A stretch of DNA of 64,000 nt from Staphylococcus durrellii (GTDB lineage: Bacteria; Bacillota; Bacilli; Staphylococcales; Staphylococcaceae), in assembly GCF_015594545.1 (NCBI RefSeq), contig NZ_JADIIO010000001.1:992001-1056000 (forward strand), given 5' to 3'. Positions 53,583 to 64,000 of the stretch are shown piece after piece (position 1 is the first letter of the stretch; every line of letters starts with the position of its first letter). Below the pieces are notes generated by a model. The model saw only the letters and a program-made list of their open reading frames with translations, made no database searches and was not told the origin of the DNA. Position numbers and translations under genes: made by a program.

Positions 53583-55997
53583 GTGAATTATAATCATAAT
53601 GATATCGAAAGAAAATGGCAACAATACTGGGAGAACAACAAAACTTTTAAAACTAGTGATAATTTCGGACAAAAGAAATTTTATGCACTAGACATGTTTC
53701 CATATCCATCTGGAGCAGGTCTGCACGTAGGACACCCAGAAGGTTATACGGCGACTGACATCGTATCACGTTATAAAAGAATGCAAGGGTATAATGTTTT
53801 ACATCCTATGGGCTGGGATGCATTTGGGTTGCCAGCTGAACAGTATGCATTGGATACTGGTAACAATCCAAGAGCATTCACACAAAAAAATGTAAATACA
53901 TTTAAAAGACAAATTAAAGAATTAGGTTTTAGTTATGATTGGGACAGAGAAATTAATACGACTGATCCTGAATATTATAAATGGACACAATGGATTTTTA
54001 TTCAGCTATATAACAAAGGTTTAGCTTATGTAGATGAGGTTGCTGTGAATTGGTGTCCTGCATTGGGCACGGTTTTATCTAATGAAGAGGTAATTGATGG
54101 CGTTTCTGAACGTGGAGGACACACGGTATACAGAAGACCTATGAAACAATGGGTACTTAAAATTACTGCCTATGCTGACCGATTATTAGAAGATTTAGAA
54201 GATTTGGATTGGCCCGAGTCAATTAAAGATATGCAACGTAACTGGATAGGACGTTCTGAAGGTGCAACCGTTACATTTAATGTAGAAAGTACTCAGGACA
54301 ATATCAAAGTCTATACAACTAGACCAGATACTATTTTTGGTGCAACTTTCTTAGTTCTAAGTCCAGAACATGAATTAGTAAATAAAATTACATCATCAGA
54401 TAAACAAGAGGCAGTTAAAGCATATCAAGTTGAAGCGGCTAAGAAATCTGATTTAGAACGTACAGGTTTATCAAAAGGAAAATCAGGTGTATTTACGGGT
54501 GCATATGCTATAAATCCACTTTCAGGAGAAGAAGTGCCAGTTTGGATTGCGGACTATGTATTATCAACTTATGGTACTGGTGCTGTAATGGCTGTCCCAA
54601 GTGGAGATCAACGTGACTATGAATTCGCTCAAGCTTTTGACCTACCGATAGTAGAAGTCATTGAAGGTGGAGACCTAAGTAAAGAAGCATATACAGGTGA
54701 TGGGCCGCATGTTAATTCTGGAGAATTAAATGGTTTATATAATGAGGGTGCAATTACTAAAGCCATTGATTTATTAGAAGAAAAAAATGCGGGTACACGC
54801 ACAGTGAATTATAAATTACGTGACTGGTTATTCAGCAGACAAAGATATTGGGGCGAACCAATCCCAGTTATACATTGGGAAGACGGGACTATGTCAACTG
54901 TACCAGAGGAAGAACTTCCAGTATTACTTCCTGAGACTAATGAAATTAAACCATCAGGTACTGGTGAATCACCATTAGCTAATATTCCTGAGTTCGTTAA
55001 TGTAGTGGATGAAGAAACTGGCATGAAAGGGCGTCGTGAGACTAATACCATGCCACAGTGGGCAGGAAGCTGTTGGTATTATTTAAGATATATCGACCCT
55101 AACAATGATAAAATGTTAGCTGACCCAGAAAAACTTAAACATTGGTTACCTGTTGATTTATATATTGGCGGCGTAGAACATGCAGTGTTACACTTATTGT
55201 ATGCAAGATTTTGGCATAAAGTGTTGTATGATTTAGGTGTAGTACCTACGAAAGAACCATTCCAAAAATTATACAATCAAGGCATGATTCTTGGTGAAGG
55301 TAATGAAAAAATGAGTAAATCTAAAGGAAATGTTATTAATCCTGATGATATTATTAAAAGTCATGGTGCAGATACATTAAGACTTTACGAAATGTTTATG
55401 GGGCCATTAGATGCCGCAATTGCATGGAGCGATAACGGACTTGACGGTTCTCGTAGATTCTTAGATAGGGTATGGAGATTGTTGGTGAATGAAGATGGCA
55501 CTTTATCAGACCGTGTGGTTGAAGATAATGATGGTTCATTAGATAAGTCTTATCACCAAACAGTCAAAAAAGTTTCAGAAGACTTCGATACACTAAGCTT
55601 TAACACGGCAATTAGTCAGTTAATGGTATTTATTAATGACTGTTATAAAGTAGATACATTGTACCGTTCTTATATTGAAGGCTTTGTTACAATGCTTGCA
55701 CCAATAGCTCCGCATATAAGTGAAGAGTTATGGAGTATGTTGGGTCACGAAGCTACAATTACTTACCAACCGTGGCCAACTTATGATGAAACTTTACTTG
55801 TCGATAACGAAGTTGAGATTGTTGTACAAGTAAATGGTAAGGTAAGAGCTAAAATTAACATTCCTAAAGATACTGCTAAGGAAGATATGGAAGCTATTGC
55901 TTTAGATAATGATAGCATTAAGAACGAAATCGAAGGTAAAGACATTAAAAAGGTTATTGCAGTACCGCAAAAACTAGTTAACATTGTAGCTAAATAA
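53583..55997 (+). CDS. leuS: Leucyl-tRNA synthetase
   Basis: 804 residues, full length for bacteria. The class I signatures are [16 protein letters not shown] (HIGH-type) and EKMSKSKGN. The editing domain contains [12 protein letters not shown]. It charges tRNA-Leu in the cytoplasm. GTG start after AGGAGG. Control is by the upstream T-box. Confidence 0.97.
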   Translation: MNYNHNDIERKWQQYWENNKTFKTSDNFGQKKFYALDMFPYPSGAGLHVGHPEGYTATDIVSRYKRMQGYNVLHPMGWDAFGLPAEQYALDTGNNPRAFTQKNVNTFKRQIKELGFSYDWDREINTTDPEYYKWTQWIFIQLYNKGLAYVDEVAVNWCPALGTVLSNEEVIDGVSERGGHTVYRRPMKQWVLKITAYADRLLEDLEDLDWPESIKDMQRNWIGRSEGATVTFNVESTQDNIKVYTTRPDTIFGATFLVLSPEHELVNKITSSDKQEAVKAYQVEAAKKSDLERTGLSKGKSGVFTGAYAINPLSGEEVPVWIADYVLSTYGTGAVMAVPSGDQRDYEFAQAFDLPIVEVIEGGDLSKEAYTGDGPHVNSGELNGLYNEGAITKAIDLLEEKNAGTRTVNYKLRDWLFSRQRYWGEPIPVIHWEDGTMSTVPEEELPVLLPETNEIKPSGTGESPLANIPEFVNVVDEETGMKGRRETNTMPQWAGSCWYYLRYIDPNNDKMLADPEKLKHWLPVDLYIGGVEHAVLHLLYARFWHKVLYDLGVVPTKEPFQKLYNQGMILGEGNEKMSKSKGNVINPDDIIKSHGADTLRLYEMFMGPLDAAIAWSDNGLDGSRRFLDRVWRLLVNEDGTLSDRVVEDNDGSLDKSYHQTVKKVSEDFDTLSFNTAISQLMVFINDCYKVDTLYRSYIEGFVTMLAPIAPHISEELWSMLGHEATITYQPWPTYDETLLVDNEVEIVVQVNGKVRAKINIPKDTAKEDMEAIALDNDSIKNEIEGKDIKKVIAVPQKLVNIVAK

Positions 55998-56018
55998 ATT
56001 TAGATTGGAGTTTTATTA

Positions 56019-56330
56019 ATGGAGTCTATTACAGTAGATGAATTAAAAGAAAAAATTGTCGATTCTAACCCAATTAATATTGTTGATGTAAGAACTAAGG
56101 AAGAAACGGCGATGGGAGTAATTCCAGGTGCTAAAACGATACCAATGAATGAAATCCCATCAAATCTTGGTTATTTTAACGAAAATGAAACTTATTATCT
56201 TGTATGCAAAGCTGGAATGAGAAGTGAGCGAGCAGGTCATTATTTAGAAGAAAATGGTGTCAATGTAGTTAACGTCGAAGGTGGCATGGATGCATGGGGT
56301 GATGAAGGCTTAGAGGTCGACAGCATTTAA
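56019..56330 (+). CDS. Rhodanese-domain protein
   Basis: 103 residues, a single rhodanese domain: NIVDVRTKEETAMGVIPGA, NEIPSNLGYF and the active loop VCKAGMRSERA with the catalytic Cys. It probably carries sulfane sulfur. It lies 21 nt after leuS, possibly cotranscribed, and ends at a terminator. Confidence 0.92.
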   Translation: MESITVDELKEKIVDSNPINIVDVRTKEETAMGVIPGAKTIPMNEIPSNLGYFNENETYYLVCKAGMRSERAGHYLEENGVNVVNVEGGMDAWGDEGLEVDSI

Positions 56331-56354
56331 TTGTAGTGGAATTTTTTGTCATTG

Positions 56355-56386
56355 ACCGGCTAATCAAACGCGTTAGTCGGTTTTTT
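56355..56386 (+). terminator. Rho-independent terminator
   Basis: ACCGGCTAA and TTAGTCGGT around TCAAACGCG, followed by TTTTTG. Confidence 0.88.
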
Positions 56387-56602
56387 GTAAATAATATTCT
56401 TTTCTTAGTGAATAGCCTCATCCTGTAGTCTTTGGCTTTTCCTGTAACTAAAGAGTTTTGCCATAAATGTTTATATGTATTTCTTTACTCTAGTTTCGTT
56501 GTGTTGATATTTATTTTTGTATGGCTTGCTTTTTAGGTAGCAAGATTAATTACATGCGCGCCACAAATGAGTAAAGCGATACGAAGCATCGAGACAACAA
56601 TA
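56387..56602. other. Intergenic region after the rhodanese gene
   Basis: A small stem CTTGCT / AGCAAG near 56530-56550 and CGAT / ATCG near 56577-56591 are visible, but there is no promoter or ORF I can support. A weak case for a structured RNA exists. Confidence 0.3.
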
Positions 56603-56640
56603 GCCCTTAAATAATTGCACATCAGCAATTATTTAAGGGC
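56603..56640. terminator. Long hairpin, terminator of the leftward flavoprotein gene
   Basis: GCCCTTAAATAATTG and its complement CAATTATTTAAGGGC form a perfect 15-bp stem with an 8-nt loop. T tracts are poor on both sides. Confidence 0.65.
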
Positions 56641-56682
56641 TATTAATTTAGATTTTATGTCTTAGACACATGTATCTCTGTT

Positions 56683-57960
56683 TTATGATTGGGGTGATTT
56701 TTCTTTTATAAATTGTCCGGCAGATGTACCCGCAACATGACCTGTAACGAGTGCACTTGTAATATTGTAGCCTCCAGTATAGCCATGAATATCAAGTACT
56801 TCTCCACATAAAAATAGGCCATTACTGACTTTAGACATCATAGACTTAGGGTGTATTTCTTTTAATGACACGCCACCCCCAGTAACGAACGCTTTATCAA
56901 TAGGTAAAGTCCCATTAACTATAAATTTGAAACCTTTAAATAAATTTACTAGTTCATTTATTTTAGCGTTTGAAAGGTGATGCGAAGTTAAATCATTATC
57001 AATTTCAGCTTGTTTTAATATAAATAGTAAGTAACGCTCTTCGATTAACCCATGTAAACTATTTTTAATGACTTTATGAGGAGTATCTTTAAGCAACGCT
57101 CTAATTTTTTGTTCAACTTTATCGTGATTTAATTCTGGAAACACATCTAACTGCATATAAATATCTTGTTTCTTTTGGTTTTTTTGTTCTTTATAAACAA
57201 ATTGACTACATCGTAATGCGGCAGGGCCACTTACACCAAAATGAGTGAATATCATATCCATTTGATGCGTAATGCGTGTATTGCCATTCTTTTTTAAGAC
57301 ACTTAACGCGACGTCTTTAAGGCTTAAGCCTTTTAATTCTTTTGCCTTGATAAAAGGTTCTGGTGAAGTAATCGGTACTTCAGTAGGGAAAAGTTCCGTA
57401 ATGGAGTGACCCAATGCTTCTGCGAATTTATAGCCATCACCTGTAGAACCAGTTTGTGGCACGCTCGTACCGCCAGTTGCAATAACGATTGAATGTGTTT
57501 GGTATGTATGTTGATTATCTATAGTTACTGTATATGTTTTATCTTGTTCTAATGTTATAGCAGTTACTGTTGTTTCTTCTAGTACACGAACATCGTTTTG
57601 CTTTAAAGTGTTTACTAAAGCATCAACAACGTCTTGGGCTTTATTAGAAATTGGAAACATTCTACCGTGATCTTCTTCTTTTAATTTTACGTCTCTACTT
57701 TCGAAGAAGTTTATAATAGACTCATTGTCAAAGATTGAAAAGGGACTATATAAAAATTTTCCATTTCCAGGAATGTTTTTAATAATTTCTTCATAAGGTA
57801 ACCTATTCGTAACGTTGCAGCGTCCACCGCCTGAAATTTTTAGTTTGCGTCCTAAACCTTTTTTCTTTTCAATTAATAATACATTGTTATTTTCATGACT
57901 GGCTGCTACTGTTGCCATTAAACCACTAGGGCCGCCCCCGATAATAATAGTTTGGTACAT
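56683..57960 (-). CDS. HI0933 / BaiN-family flavoprotein
   Basis: 425 residues. FAD-binding motif IIGGGPSGLMATVAASH, RKLKISGGGRCNVTN, and near the end VTGGGVSLKEI and GEVLDIHGYTGGYN, the standard marks of this family of NAD(P)/FAD-dependent oxidoreductases. The substrate is unknown. The minus-strand start is preceded by GGAGGTATAATA. Confidence 0.88.
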   Translation of the reverse strand: MYQTIIIGGGPSGLMATVAASHENNNVLLIEKKKGLGRKLKISGGGRCNVTNRLPYEEIIKNIPGNGKFLYSPFSIFDNESIINFFESRDVKLKEEDHGRMFPISNKAQDVVDALVNTLKQNDVRVLEETTVTAITLEQDKTYTVTIDNQHTYQTHSIVIATGGTSVPQTGSTGDGYKFAEALGHSITELFPTEVPITSPEPFIKAKELKGLSLKDVALSVLKKNGNTRITHQMDMIFTHFGVSGPAALRCSQFVYKEQKNQKKQDIYMQLDVFPELNHDKVEQKIRALLKDTPHKVIKNSLHGLIEERYLLFILKQAEIDNDLTSHHLSNAKINELVNLFKGFKFIVNGTLPIDKAFVTGGGVSLKEIHPKSMMSKVSNGLFLCGEVLDIHGYTGGYNITSALVTGHVAGTSAGQFIKEKSPQS

Positions 57961-58321
57961 TATTATACCTCCATTAGTTTTTTCAATTTTAAATATAAAT
58001 TTGAAATTAATTGTATTGATTTGTTGTGTAAATATTTTAATGTCTAGTCTTAAATTTACATTAGTAACATTATATAAATTATAATATATCTTTACTTATT
58101 GCCAACTTTTAATTAAAATTTTTAAGGTACATAAAGAAATACGCGTAAATTTTAAAATATACATAACTAGAATATGTGCCTAAGCGCATACTAGTGTAAT
58201 ATATATTTATAAGACTAATTTTTATAGCTATGTTATATTAATATTGTTTTGAAAAAATGTATACAGCACGTTATGATAAAGTTTACTATTATTAAATTAA
58301 ATTCGAGATAGGAAGATACAA
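57961..58321. other. AT-rich divergent intergenic region
   Basis: The region separates the leftward flavoprotein gene from murJ. I see nothing beyond general AT-rich promoter-like sequence and GATAGGAAG, the murJ ribosome binding site. Confidence 0.5.
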
Positions 58322-59959
58322 ATGAGTGAAAGTAAAGAATTGGTTCGAGGCACCTTCCTGATTACTCTTAGTATTTTGATTACTAAAGTGTTAGGTGTCC
58401 TATTTATCATTCCATTCTACGCAATTGTGGGAGGAGAAGAAAATTTAGCGCCGTTTAACTACGCTTATCAACCATACAATATTGCGATAGCAGTAGCAAC
58501 AGCAGGTGTCCCTTTAGCAGCATCTAAGTATGTATCAAAGTATAATGCATTAGGTGCTTATAAGGTCAGCCAGAAGTTATATAAGTCGAGTTTTATCGTT
58601 ATGACAATAATGGGTGTTATAGGTTTTGCGATATTATACTTTTTAGCACCAAATATAGCATCAATAACGTTAGCACGAGAAAATGGCGTTAAAGGTGGAT
58701 GGTCCGTAGCAGATATTACATGGATAATACGCATTATCAGTGTCGTGGTTATTTTCATTCCATTATTAGCGACTTGGAGAGGTGTTTTCCAAGGTTATAA
58801 ATCCATGGGACCAACGGCAGTATCAGAGGTTACTGAACAAGTTGCGAGAGTTATCTTTATCTTAGTAGGTAGTTACCTAGTATTAAATGTCTTTAATGGA
58901 TCCGTATTATTCGCCAATGGTATAGCAACTTTTGCTGCAGCAGTTGGTGCAATAGTAGGTATTTTAACACTTTGGTACTACTGGATTAAAAGAAAACCAA
59001 ATATAGATAAAATGGTGGCTTCAGACACTACAAATATCGATGTACCATATCGAAAAATGTATAAAGAGATTTTATCTTATAGTATTCCCTTTGTTATTGT
59101 CAGTTTGAATTTTCCATTATTTAATATGGTAGACCAGTTTACTCACAATAATGCGTTAGATATAGCTGGCGTGCCGCAAAAAATGCATGACTACTTTTTC
59201 TCAATATTAAATATGACAACGAATAAAATTGTTATGATACCGACATCATTGGCATCTGGTTTTGCTGTTAGTTTAATTCCATTCATTACTAAAACTTTTG
59301 CCGCTGGTCAAATAAATGAAATGCACAGACAAATTCGTGCTTCACTAGGCGTGTTGATGTTTATAACAGTTCCAGCTAGTTTAGGTATAATGGCATTATC
59401 GTTGCCTCTATATAATGTGTTTTATAGCTATAATACTGATGGCGGTCAGTTATTGTTTTATTACGCACCAGTAGCAATTCTTATCGCATTATTAAGTGTA
59501 ACGGCTTCTATGTTACAAGGTATTGATAAACAAAAATTAACTGTCTTTGTAATTATCATTGCAGTAATAATTAAAATTATATTAAATACGCCATTGATTT
59601 ATACATTCCACACGGCTGGCGCTATATTAAGTACAGCCATTGCATTATTGTTTGCTATTATTTGTAACTTTATCATTTTAAAAAAATATGCACATTTCAA
59701 TTTTACAGAAACGTGGTTACATTTTAGTAAAATATTCTTATATGGCTTTATTATGATGATTGCAGTTGAAATCTCTTATTATTTAATACAACTCGTAATC
59801 TCACCAGAATCTAAATTAGGTTCACTTATTATCGTAATAATTGGTGTAGTTGTAGGTATGTTAGTATATGGTGTCATTACAATGAAAACACATTTAGCTG
59901 ATGAATTTTTAGGTGACTTGCCGAACAAAATTCGTCGCAAGTTAGGGATTATAAAATGA
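58322..59959 (+). CDS. murJ: Lipid II flippase MurJ (YtgP/SpoVB type)
   Basis: 545 residues with about 14 membrane helices. It opens RGTFLITLSILITKVLGVLFIIPFYA (split: first helix) and has GVPLAASKYVSKYN and SMLQGIDKQKL, conserved in the MOP-superfamily flippases. In S. aureus the homologue at this place is the MurJ that moves lipid II outward. It overlaps the next gene by 4 nt. Confidence 0.9.
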   Translation: MSESKELVRGTFLITLSILITKVLGVLFIIPFYAIVGGEENLAPFNYAYQPYNIAIAVATAGVPLAASKYVSKYNALGAYKVSQKLYKSSFIVMTIMGVIGFAILYFLAPNIASITLARENGVKGGWSVADITWIIRIISVVVIFIPLLATWRGVFQGYKSMGPTAVSEVTEQVARVIFILVGSYLVLNVFNGSVLFANGIATFAAAVGAIVGILTLWYYWIKRKPNIDKMVASDTTNIDVPYRKMYKEILSYSIPFVIVSLNFPLFNMVDQFTHNNALDIAGVPQKMHDYFFSILNMTTNKIVMIPTSLASGFAVSLIPFITKTFAAGQINEMHRQIRASLGVLMFITVPASLGIMALSLPLYNVFYSYNTDGGQLLFYYAPVAILIALLSVTASMLQGIDKQKLTVFVIIIAVIIKIILNTPLIYTFHTAGAILSTAIALLFAIICNFIILKKYAHFNFTETWLHFSKIFLYGFIMMIAVEISYYLIQLVISPESKLGSLIIVIIGVVVGMLVYGVITMKTHLADEFLGDLPNKIRRKLGIIK

Positions 59960-60654
59960 GATTAGATAAGTTTTTAGCAAACATGGGTATTGGTTCGCGT
60001 ACTGAGGTGAAAACTTTCCTAAAAAAAGGTAAGGTGACCGTCAATGATAAAATTGAAAAGTCGCCTAAAAAAGATATTAATGAAGCCATTGATAAAATTT
60101 ATTTTGAAGGAGAGTTGGTTGAATATATCGACAAAATATATTTAATGCTCAATAAGCCAAAAGGCTACGTATCTGCCACAGTAGACGACCAACACCCAAC
60201 AGTTATTGATTTGATTAAAGACTATAATCATATTAATATTTTTCCAGTCGGCAGATTGGACAAAGATACAGAAGGCCTGTTATTGATTACTAATGATGGA
60301 GATTTTAATCACCAATTAATGAACCCATCGAAACATGTACCTAAAACTTATGAAGTGATTTCTAAAAATTCTATTACAAAAAATGATATAGATTCATTTA
60401 AAAAGGGTATAGAATTACATGATGGATTAACCAAACCTGCATTATTAGAAGTTGTAGATGATGAATGTAAATCATTTGTAACTATTCATGAAGGAAGGTA
60501 TCATCAAGTTAAGCGCATGTTTCATGCAATAAACAATGAAGTATTGGCGCTTAAACGTGTGAAAATTGGCGACTTAGAACTCGATGCCCATTTAGAGTCA
60601 GGTGATTATCGTCAATTAACCCTAAATGACTTTAAATTATTGGGTATAAAATAA
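59956..60654 (+). CDS. rsuA: 16S rRNA pseudouridine synthase, RsuA family
   Basis: 232 residues. An N-terminal S4 RNA-binding domain (MRLDKFLANMGIGSRTEVK) is followed by the catalytic domain with GRLDKDTEGLLLITNDGD (catalytic Asp), KTYEV and EGRYHQVKRMF. The RsuA group modifies 16S rRNA U516. Translationally coupled to murJ. Confidence 0.88.
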   Translation: MRLDKFLANMGIGSRTEVKTFLKKGKVTVNDKIEKSPKKDINEAIDKIYFEGELVEYIDKIYLMLNKPKGYVSATVDDQHPTVIDLIKDYNHINIFPVGRLDKDTEGLLLITNDGDFNHQLMNPSKHVPKTYEVISKNSITKNDIDSFKKGIELHDGLTKPALLEVVDDECKSFVTIHEGRYHQVKRMFHAINNEVLALKRVKIGDLELDAHLESGDYRQLTLNDFKLLGIK

Positions 60655-60675
60655 ACGAAGAGGTGTGAATTTGAT

Positions 60676-61077
60676 ATGGCAAAATTATTTAAAGCAGTTA
60701 TAGGAATCGGTGGAGCTTTAGCAGCTGTCGTATTATCTAATAAAGATAATAGAGAAAAGCTAAAAAAAGAATATAATAAATATAAGTCTAATCCTGAATC
60801 ATATAAGCAAAACGCAAAAGAATTTGCTAGCCAAATAAGTGGTAAAGCTAGTGAAACTTTCAATGAAGTGAAAGAAGATCCGAAAGGCTATGCTAATAAG
60901 GTAAAAGAAGATCCAAAAGGATTTTTAAATGAACAAAAAGCGCACTTTAAAGGTGAAAAAGGTGAAACTTCAGAAGAAATTCAAGAAGGACGTTTTGATG
61001 ATGAAGGCCCAAGTAACCCAAATAATAACTTACGCGTAGTAACTGAAGAAGAATTGAAAAACAATAAAAATAAATAA
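60676..61077 (+). CDS. YtxH-domain protein
   Basis: 133 residues. A short N-terminal hydrophobic segment (VIGIGGALAAVVL) is followed by Lys/Glu-rich helices with tandem KEDPKGYANKV / KEDPKGFLNEQ repeats, as in YtxH general-stress proteins. GAGGTGTG precedes the start. Last gene of the murJ-rsuA unit, ended by the terminator at 61090. Confidence 0.78.
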   Translation: MAKLFKAVIGIGGALAAVVLSNKDNREKLKKEYNKYKSNPESYKQNAKEFASQISGKASETFNEVKEDPKGYANKVKEDPKGFLNEQKAHFKGEKGETSEEIQEGRFDDEGPSNPNNNLRVVTEEELKNNKNK

Positions 61078-61089
61078 TGCTTTTTATTC

Positions 61090-61130
61090 ATAGGCTTAAT
61101 TCGATTATAATCGAATTAAGCCTATTTTAT
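61090..61130. terminator. Rho-independent terminator
   Basis: AGGCTTAATTCGA and TCGAATTAAGCCT, a 13-bp perfect stem, followed by ATTTTATTT. Confidence 0.88.
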
Positions 61131-61297
61131 TTCAAAATTAAGACAGAAAGCAGATTTATACTAATATAGCTGTGCAACTGTTTTTTGAAAAACTATAACA
61201 GATAAATTTTTGATAAATTCTGTCATCTGACTGTAGTTTAGTGGTAACATCATGTAAAATGGAGTTTAATTAGTTTTAAAGAAAGAAGTGATCATTT

Positions 61298-62707
61298 ATG
61301 TGGAAAGAAAAAGTACTTGAGTATGAAAGTCAGATCATTGATGATTTGAAAGGATTATTATCAATAGAAAGCGTTAGAGATGATGAAAAAGCTTCTGAAG
61401 ACTTCCCTGTAGGACCAGGTCCAAGAAAAGCTTTAGATTACATGTATGAAATTGCTGAACGAGATGGTTTTAGCACACATGATGTTGATCACATAGCCGG
61501 ACGTATTGAAGCTGGGCAAGGTGACGAAATATTCGGCATCTTATGTCACGTCGATGTTGTACCAGCAGGAGATGGCTGGGACTCAAAACCATTTGATCCA
61601 GTTGTTACATCAGATAAAATTATTGCTCGTGGCACGTTAGATGATAAAGGACCCACGATAGCAGCATATTATGCAGTTAAAATTTTAAATGATATGAACG
61701 TCGATTGGAAAAGAAGAATACATATTATTGTCGGAACAGATGAAGAATCTGATTGGTTATGTACGGAGCGTTATTTTAAAACAGAAGAAATGCCTACTCT
61801 AGGTATCGCGCCTGATGCAGAGTTCCCAGCAATACATGGTGAAAAAGGAATTAGTGTCTTTGATGTAGTTCAAGAAGAAAAAGCAGAGGACATTGATGAA
61901 CCTGATTATGAGTTATATTCATTTGAATCTGGCCAACGATATAACATGGTTCCAGATGATGCTTTAGCTAAAGTATTAGTTAAAGAAAATATGACTGATG
62001 TTATCCAAAATTTCGAACAATTTTTAGTGGATAACAATTTAGAAGGTAGCAGTACTGTTGATAGTGGCATATTGGAACTTAGAGTAAAAGGTAAAGCTGT
62101 ACATGGTATGGATCCTTCTATCGGAATCAATGCAGGCCTTTATTTATTACACTTCTTGTTTCAACTTAAGTTGGATAAAACGGCTGCAAATTTTGTTAAG
62201 TTTAGCGAACAATATTTATTTAATTCACACTTTGGCGAAAAAATGGGTATGAAATTCCATACTGATAGTATGGGTGACGTTACTACAAATATGGGTGTCA
62301 TTAAATATGACAATCAAAACGGTGGGAAGTTTGGTATTAATTTACGTTATCCTGAAGGTTTTGAATATGATAAAGCAATGAATAGATTTGCTGAAGAAGT
62401 TAATGAACTAGGCTTTAAATTAAATTTAGGTAAAAATCAAGTTCCTCATTACGTAGATAAAAACGACCCATTTGTTCAAAAATTAGTTCAAGCATATAGA
62501 AACCAAACGGGCGATAATACTGAACCTTATACTATAGGTGGCGGGACTTATGCCCGAAATCTTGATAAAGGTGTAGCATTTGGCGCTATGTTTGAAGACT
62601 CAGAAGACCTGATGCATCAGAAAAATGAATACATTTCCAAAAAGCAATTATTAAATGCTACTAGTATCTATTTAGAAGCCTTATATACATTATGTGTGGA
62701 GGGATAA
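61298..62707 (+). CDS. Dipeptidase PepV
   Basis: 469 residues of the M20A zinc peptidase family. Metal site residues are in [25 protein letters not shown] and GTDEESDW, with IGGGTYAR in the C-terminal part. It hydrolyses dipeptides in the cytoplasm. AAGAAGTG precedes ATG. It is 3 nt from dat, so the pair is an operon. Confidence 0.92.
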   Translation: MWKEKVLEYESQIIDDLKGLLSIESVRDDEKASEDFPVGPGPRKALDYMYEIAERDGFSTHDVDHIAGRIEAGQGDEIFGILCHVDVVPAGDGWDSKPFDPVVTSDKIIARGTLDDKGPTIAAYYAVKILNDMNVDWKRRIHIIVGTDEESDWLCTERYFKTEEMPTLGIAPDAEFPAIHGEKGISVFDVVQEEKAEDIDEPDYELYSFESGQRYNMVPDDALAKVLVKENMTDVIQNFEQFLVDNNLEGSSTVDSGILELRVKGKAVHGMDPSIGINAGLYLLHFLFQLKLDKTAANFVKFSEQYLFNSHFGEKMGMKFHTDSMGDVTTNMGVIKYDNQNGGKFGINLRYPEGFEYDKAMNRFAEEVNELGFKLNLGKNQVPHYVDKNDPFVQKLVQAYRNQTGDNTEPYTIGGGTYARNLDKGVAFGAMFEDSEDLMHQKNEYISKKQLLNATSIYLEALYTLCVEG

Positions 62708-62710
62708 ACT

Positions 62711-63580
62711 ATGACAAAAATATTAATTAGTGAACGACTTGTTGAAGAAAATGAAGCTAACGTACCATTTAACGATAGAGGCTACAATTTTGGAGACGGT
62801 ATATATGAATACGTGCGTGTATACAACAATAGATTGTTCACAGCACGTTCTCACTTTGAAAGATTATTAAGAAGTGCAAACGAAATTGGTTTAGAATTAA
62901 ATTATACTATTGATGGACTAATAGAACTTGTGCAAGAATTAATTTCAGCAAATAAAGTTGTGACTGGCGGCGTTTATATCCAAGTAACAAGAGGGGTTGC
63001 ACCTAGAGATCATGCTTTCCCTACTCCATCGGTAAAGGCAATGATTACTGGCTTCACTAAATCATATGATAGACCCTATAAGAATTTAGAAGAAGGTATA
63101 AATGCGATTACGACTGAAGATATTCGCTGGTTGAGATGTGATATTAAAAGTTTAAATCTACTAGGTAATGTACTAGCTAAAGAATATGCGACTAAATATA
63201 ATGCACAAGAAGCTATTCAACATAGAGGGGAAATAGTTACTGAAGGCTCTTCTAGTAACGCTTATGCAATTAAGGATGGGGCTATATATACACACCCAAT
63301 CAATAACTTAATTTTAAATGGTATTACACGTAAGGTTATTAAAGAAATTGCAGAAGTAAATCAAATTCCATTTAAAGAAGAAGAGTTTACTATCGACTTT
63401 TTAAAACAAGCTGATGAAGTCATAGTTTCTAGTACTTCAATAGAAGTTATGCCAGTTGTAAAGTTAAATGGTGAAAATGTTGGAAATGGCCAAGTAGGAC
63501 CTATCACTAAAAAGTTACAAGAAGGTTTTACTAATTTTATTGAAAATAACGAAGAAATTGCACAAGAAATAAATAGATAA
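62711..63580 (+). CDS. dat: D-amino-acid aminotransferase
   Basis: 289 residues, a fold-type IV PLP enzyme. The PLP Lys is at 146 in [34 protein letters not shown] and [14 protein letters not shown] are family motifs. It makes D-glutamate for peptidoglycan. Coupled to pepV. It ends 13 nt before the terminator at 63593. Confidence 0.95.
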   Translation: MTKILISERLVEENEANVPFNDRGYNFGDGIYEYVRVYNNRLFTARSHFERLLRSANEIGLELNYTIDGLIELVQELISANKVVTGGVYIQVTRGVAPRDHAFPTPSVKAMITGFTKSYDRPYKNLEEGINAITTEDIRWLRCDIKSLNLLGNVLAKEYATKYNAQEAIQHRGEIVTEGSSSNAYAIKDGAIYTHPINNLILNGITRKVIKEIAEVNQIPFKEEEFTIDFLKQADEVIVSSTSIEVMPVVKLNGENVGNGQVGPITKKLQEGFTNFIENNEEIAQEINR

Positions 63581-63592
63581 AACTATAAAATG

Positions 63593-63623
63593 TCAGTTGA
63601 AATTGTGGTATAATTTCAACTGA
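63593..63623 (+). terminator. Terminator of dat
   Basis: TCAGTTGAAAT and ATTTCAACTGA around TGTGGTATA. The T tract after it is short (CGATATTTT). Confidence 0.7.
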
Positions 63624-63776
63624 CGATATTTTAAGAATCAATTAATACATCAGAAGTAAAATGTGACTATTTGTTTATCATTTTTGGTTGAAATAAAGCC
63701 GTAATCATTATAAAATCTTTTATGAGCTGAAAATTCCAATTAAGTTAAGTGTAGCGTTCTTTTTTAAGTGAAGTGA

Positions 63777-63825
63777 TTTAAAACATCACCATATTAATAG
63801 CATATTAGTATTGTGATGTTTTAAA
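63777..63825. terminator. Long hairpin, probable terminator
   Basis: TTTAAAACATCAC pairs with GTGATGTTTTAAA, with further inner ATATTAAT / ATTAGTAT pairing. It may act in both directions. Confidence 0.6.
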
Positions 63826-63976
63826 TTACTAAAATTGTGATGGGACAATTAAATCTAGTTTTAGATTTAATATTACAATTATTAAACTTATATTTTTGTT
63901 TCACATTTATTATATGGCTCTTGAAAAATAGGTTTTCTAGAGGCCTTTTTCTTTTTTTGAAAGTGAGGTGAACGTA

Positions 63977-64000
63977 GTGGAGCAGTTTTATCAATTAGGG
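63977..64000 (+). CDS. Start of a gene cut by the window end, probable YtmP-like phosphotransferase
   Basis: GTG 63977 follows GTGAGGTGAAC and reads MEQFYQLG before the window ends. In staphylococci and Bacillus a choline-kinase-like phosphotransferase (YtmP) gene follows dat, and this opening fits. Only eight codons are available, so the identity rests on gene order. Confidence 0.5.

Larger units (their letters stand above)
63581..63976. other. Intergenic region between dat and the last gene
   Basis: It holds two hairpins: the dat terminator at 63593-63623 and a larger AAAACATCAC / GTGATGTTTT hairpin at 63777-63825. No gene is seen. Confidence 0.5.

Noticed and set aside
56387..56640. Small RNA between the rhodanese and flavoprotein genes
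   Set aside because: There are hairpins but no promoter and no T tract in either direction. It was kept only as intergenic DNA with a terminator-like hairpin.

Overview
The window is low-GC Firmicute DNA and almost certainly a staphylococcal chromosome. The block from menE to dat carries the familiar Staphylococcus gene set (menE, menC, yidD, ytkD, pckA, metK, two fluC genes, transaldolase, sigS and its ComK-like partner, sagB, ribDEBAH, proline dehydrogenase, rot, leuS, murJ, pepV, dat). Start contexts, terminators and riboswitches are also Staphylococcus-like. The accessory content to the left (bacillosamine-type capsule locus, unfamiliar YSIRK protein, isolated superantigen-like gene) suggests a species other than S. 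aureus. I cannot name the species.

Layout. (1) Bases 1-8.2 kb are an AT-rich accessory region. It holds a secreted superantigen-fold exotoxin gene, a V8/exfoliatin-type serine protease gene, a decayed second exotoxin copy, a small acidic protein, a glycosyltransferase fragment and a 1127-residue YSIRK-secreted protein with no sortase signal. (2) 8.2-21.5 kb is a 13-gene capsule operon: capABC regulation, 4,6-dehydratase, Wzx, Wzy, acetyltransferase, uronic acid genes, one glycosyltransferase and a PglC/PglD/PglE-like set. It is preceded by a small RNA-like gene and a 13-codon upstream ORF. (3) 21.5-24.0 kb holds a leftward AraC-family regulator and 1.7 kb with no convincing protein gene but five small-RNA-like units. 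(4) 24.0-64.0 kb is conserved core chromosome with SAM and FMN riboswitches, a T-box, Rex-type operators before an L-lactate dehydrogenase gene and many clear terminators.

The main observation joins regions 1-3. The promoters of the exotoxin, the protease, the YSIRK protein, the capsule operon, the AraC regulator and six small-RNA-like units all carry the same element: two direct repeats of TTTTTACTT, 21 bp apart (22 in one case), with the second ACT core 40-42 bp upstream of a -10 hexamer. Eleven clear copies and one weak copy occur in the first 24 kb, on both strands. I found none elsewhere in the window. This looks like a single activator-driven virulence and small-RNA regulon. The AraC-family protein, which has the element at its own promoter, is the best candidate regulator. 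The gene order right of this region matches the core chromosome that in S. aureus borders the nuSa-beta island, so the accessory block may occupy the equivalent integration hot spot (inference from remembered gene order).

All calls come from reading the sequence. No database search, RNA folding or alignment program was used. Start codons were moved from the longest possible ORF where a ribosome binding site or paralogue supported another start.
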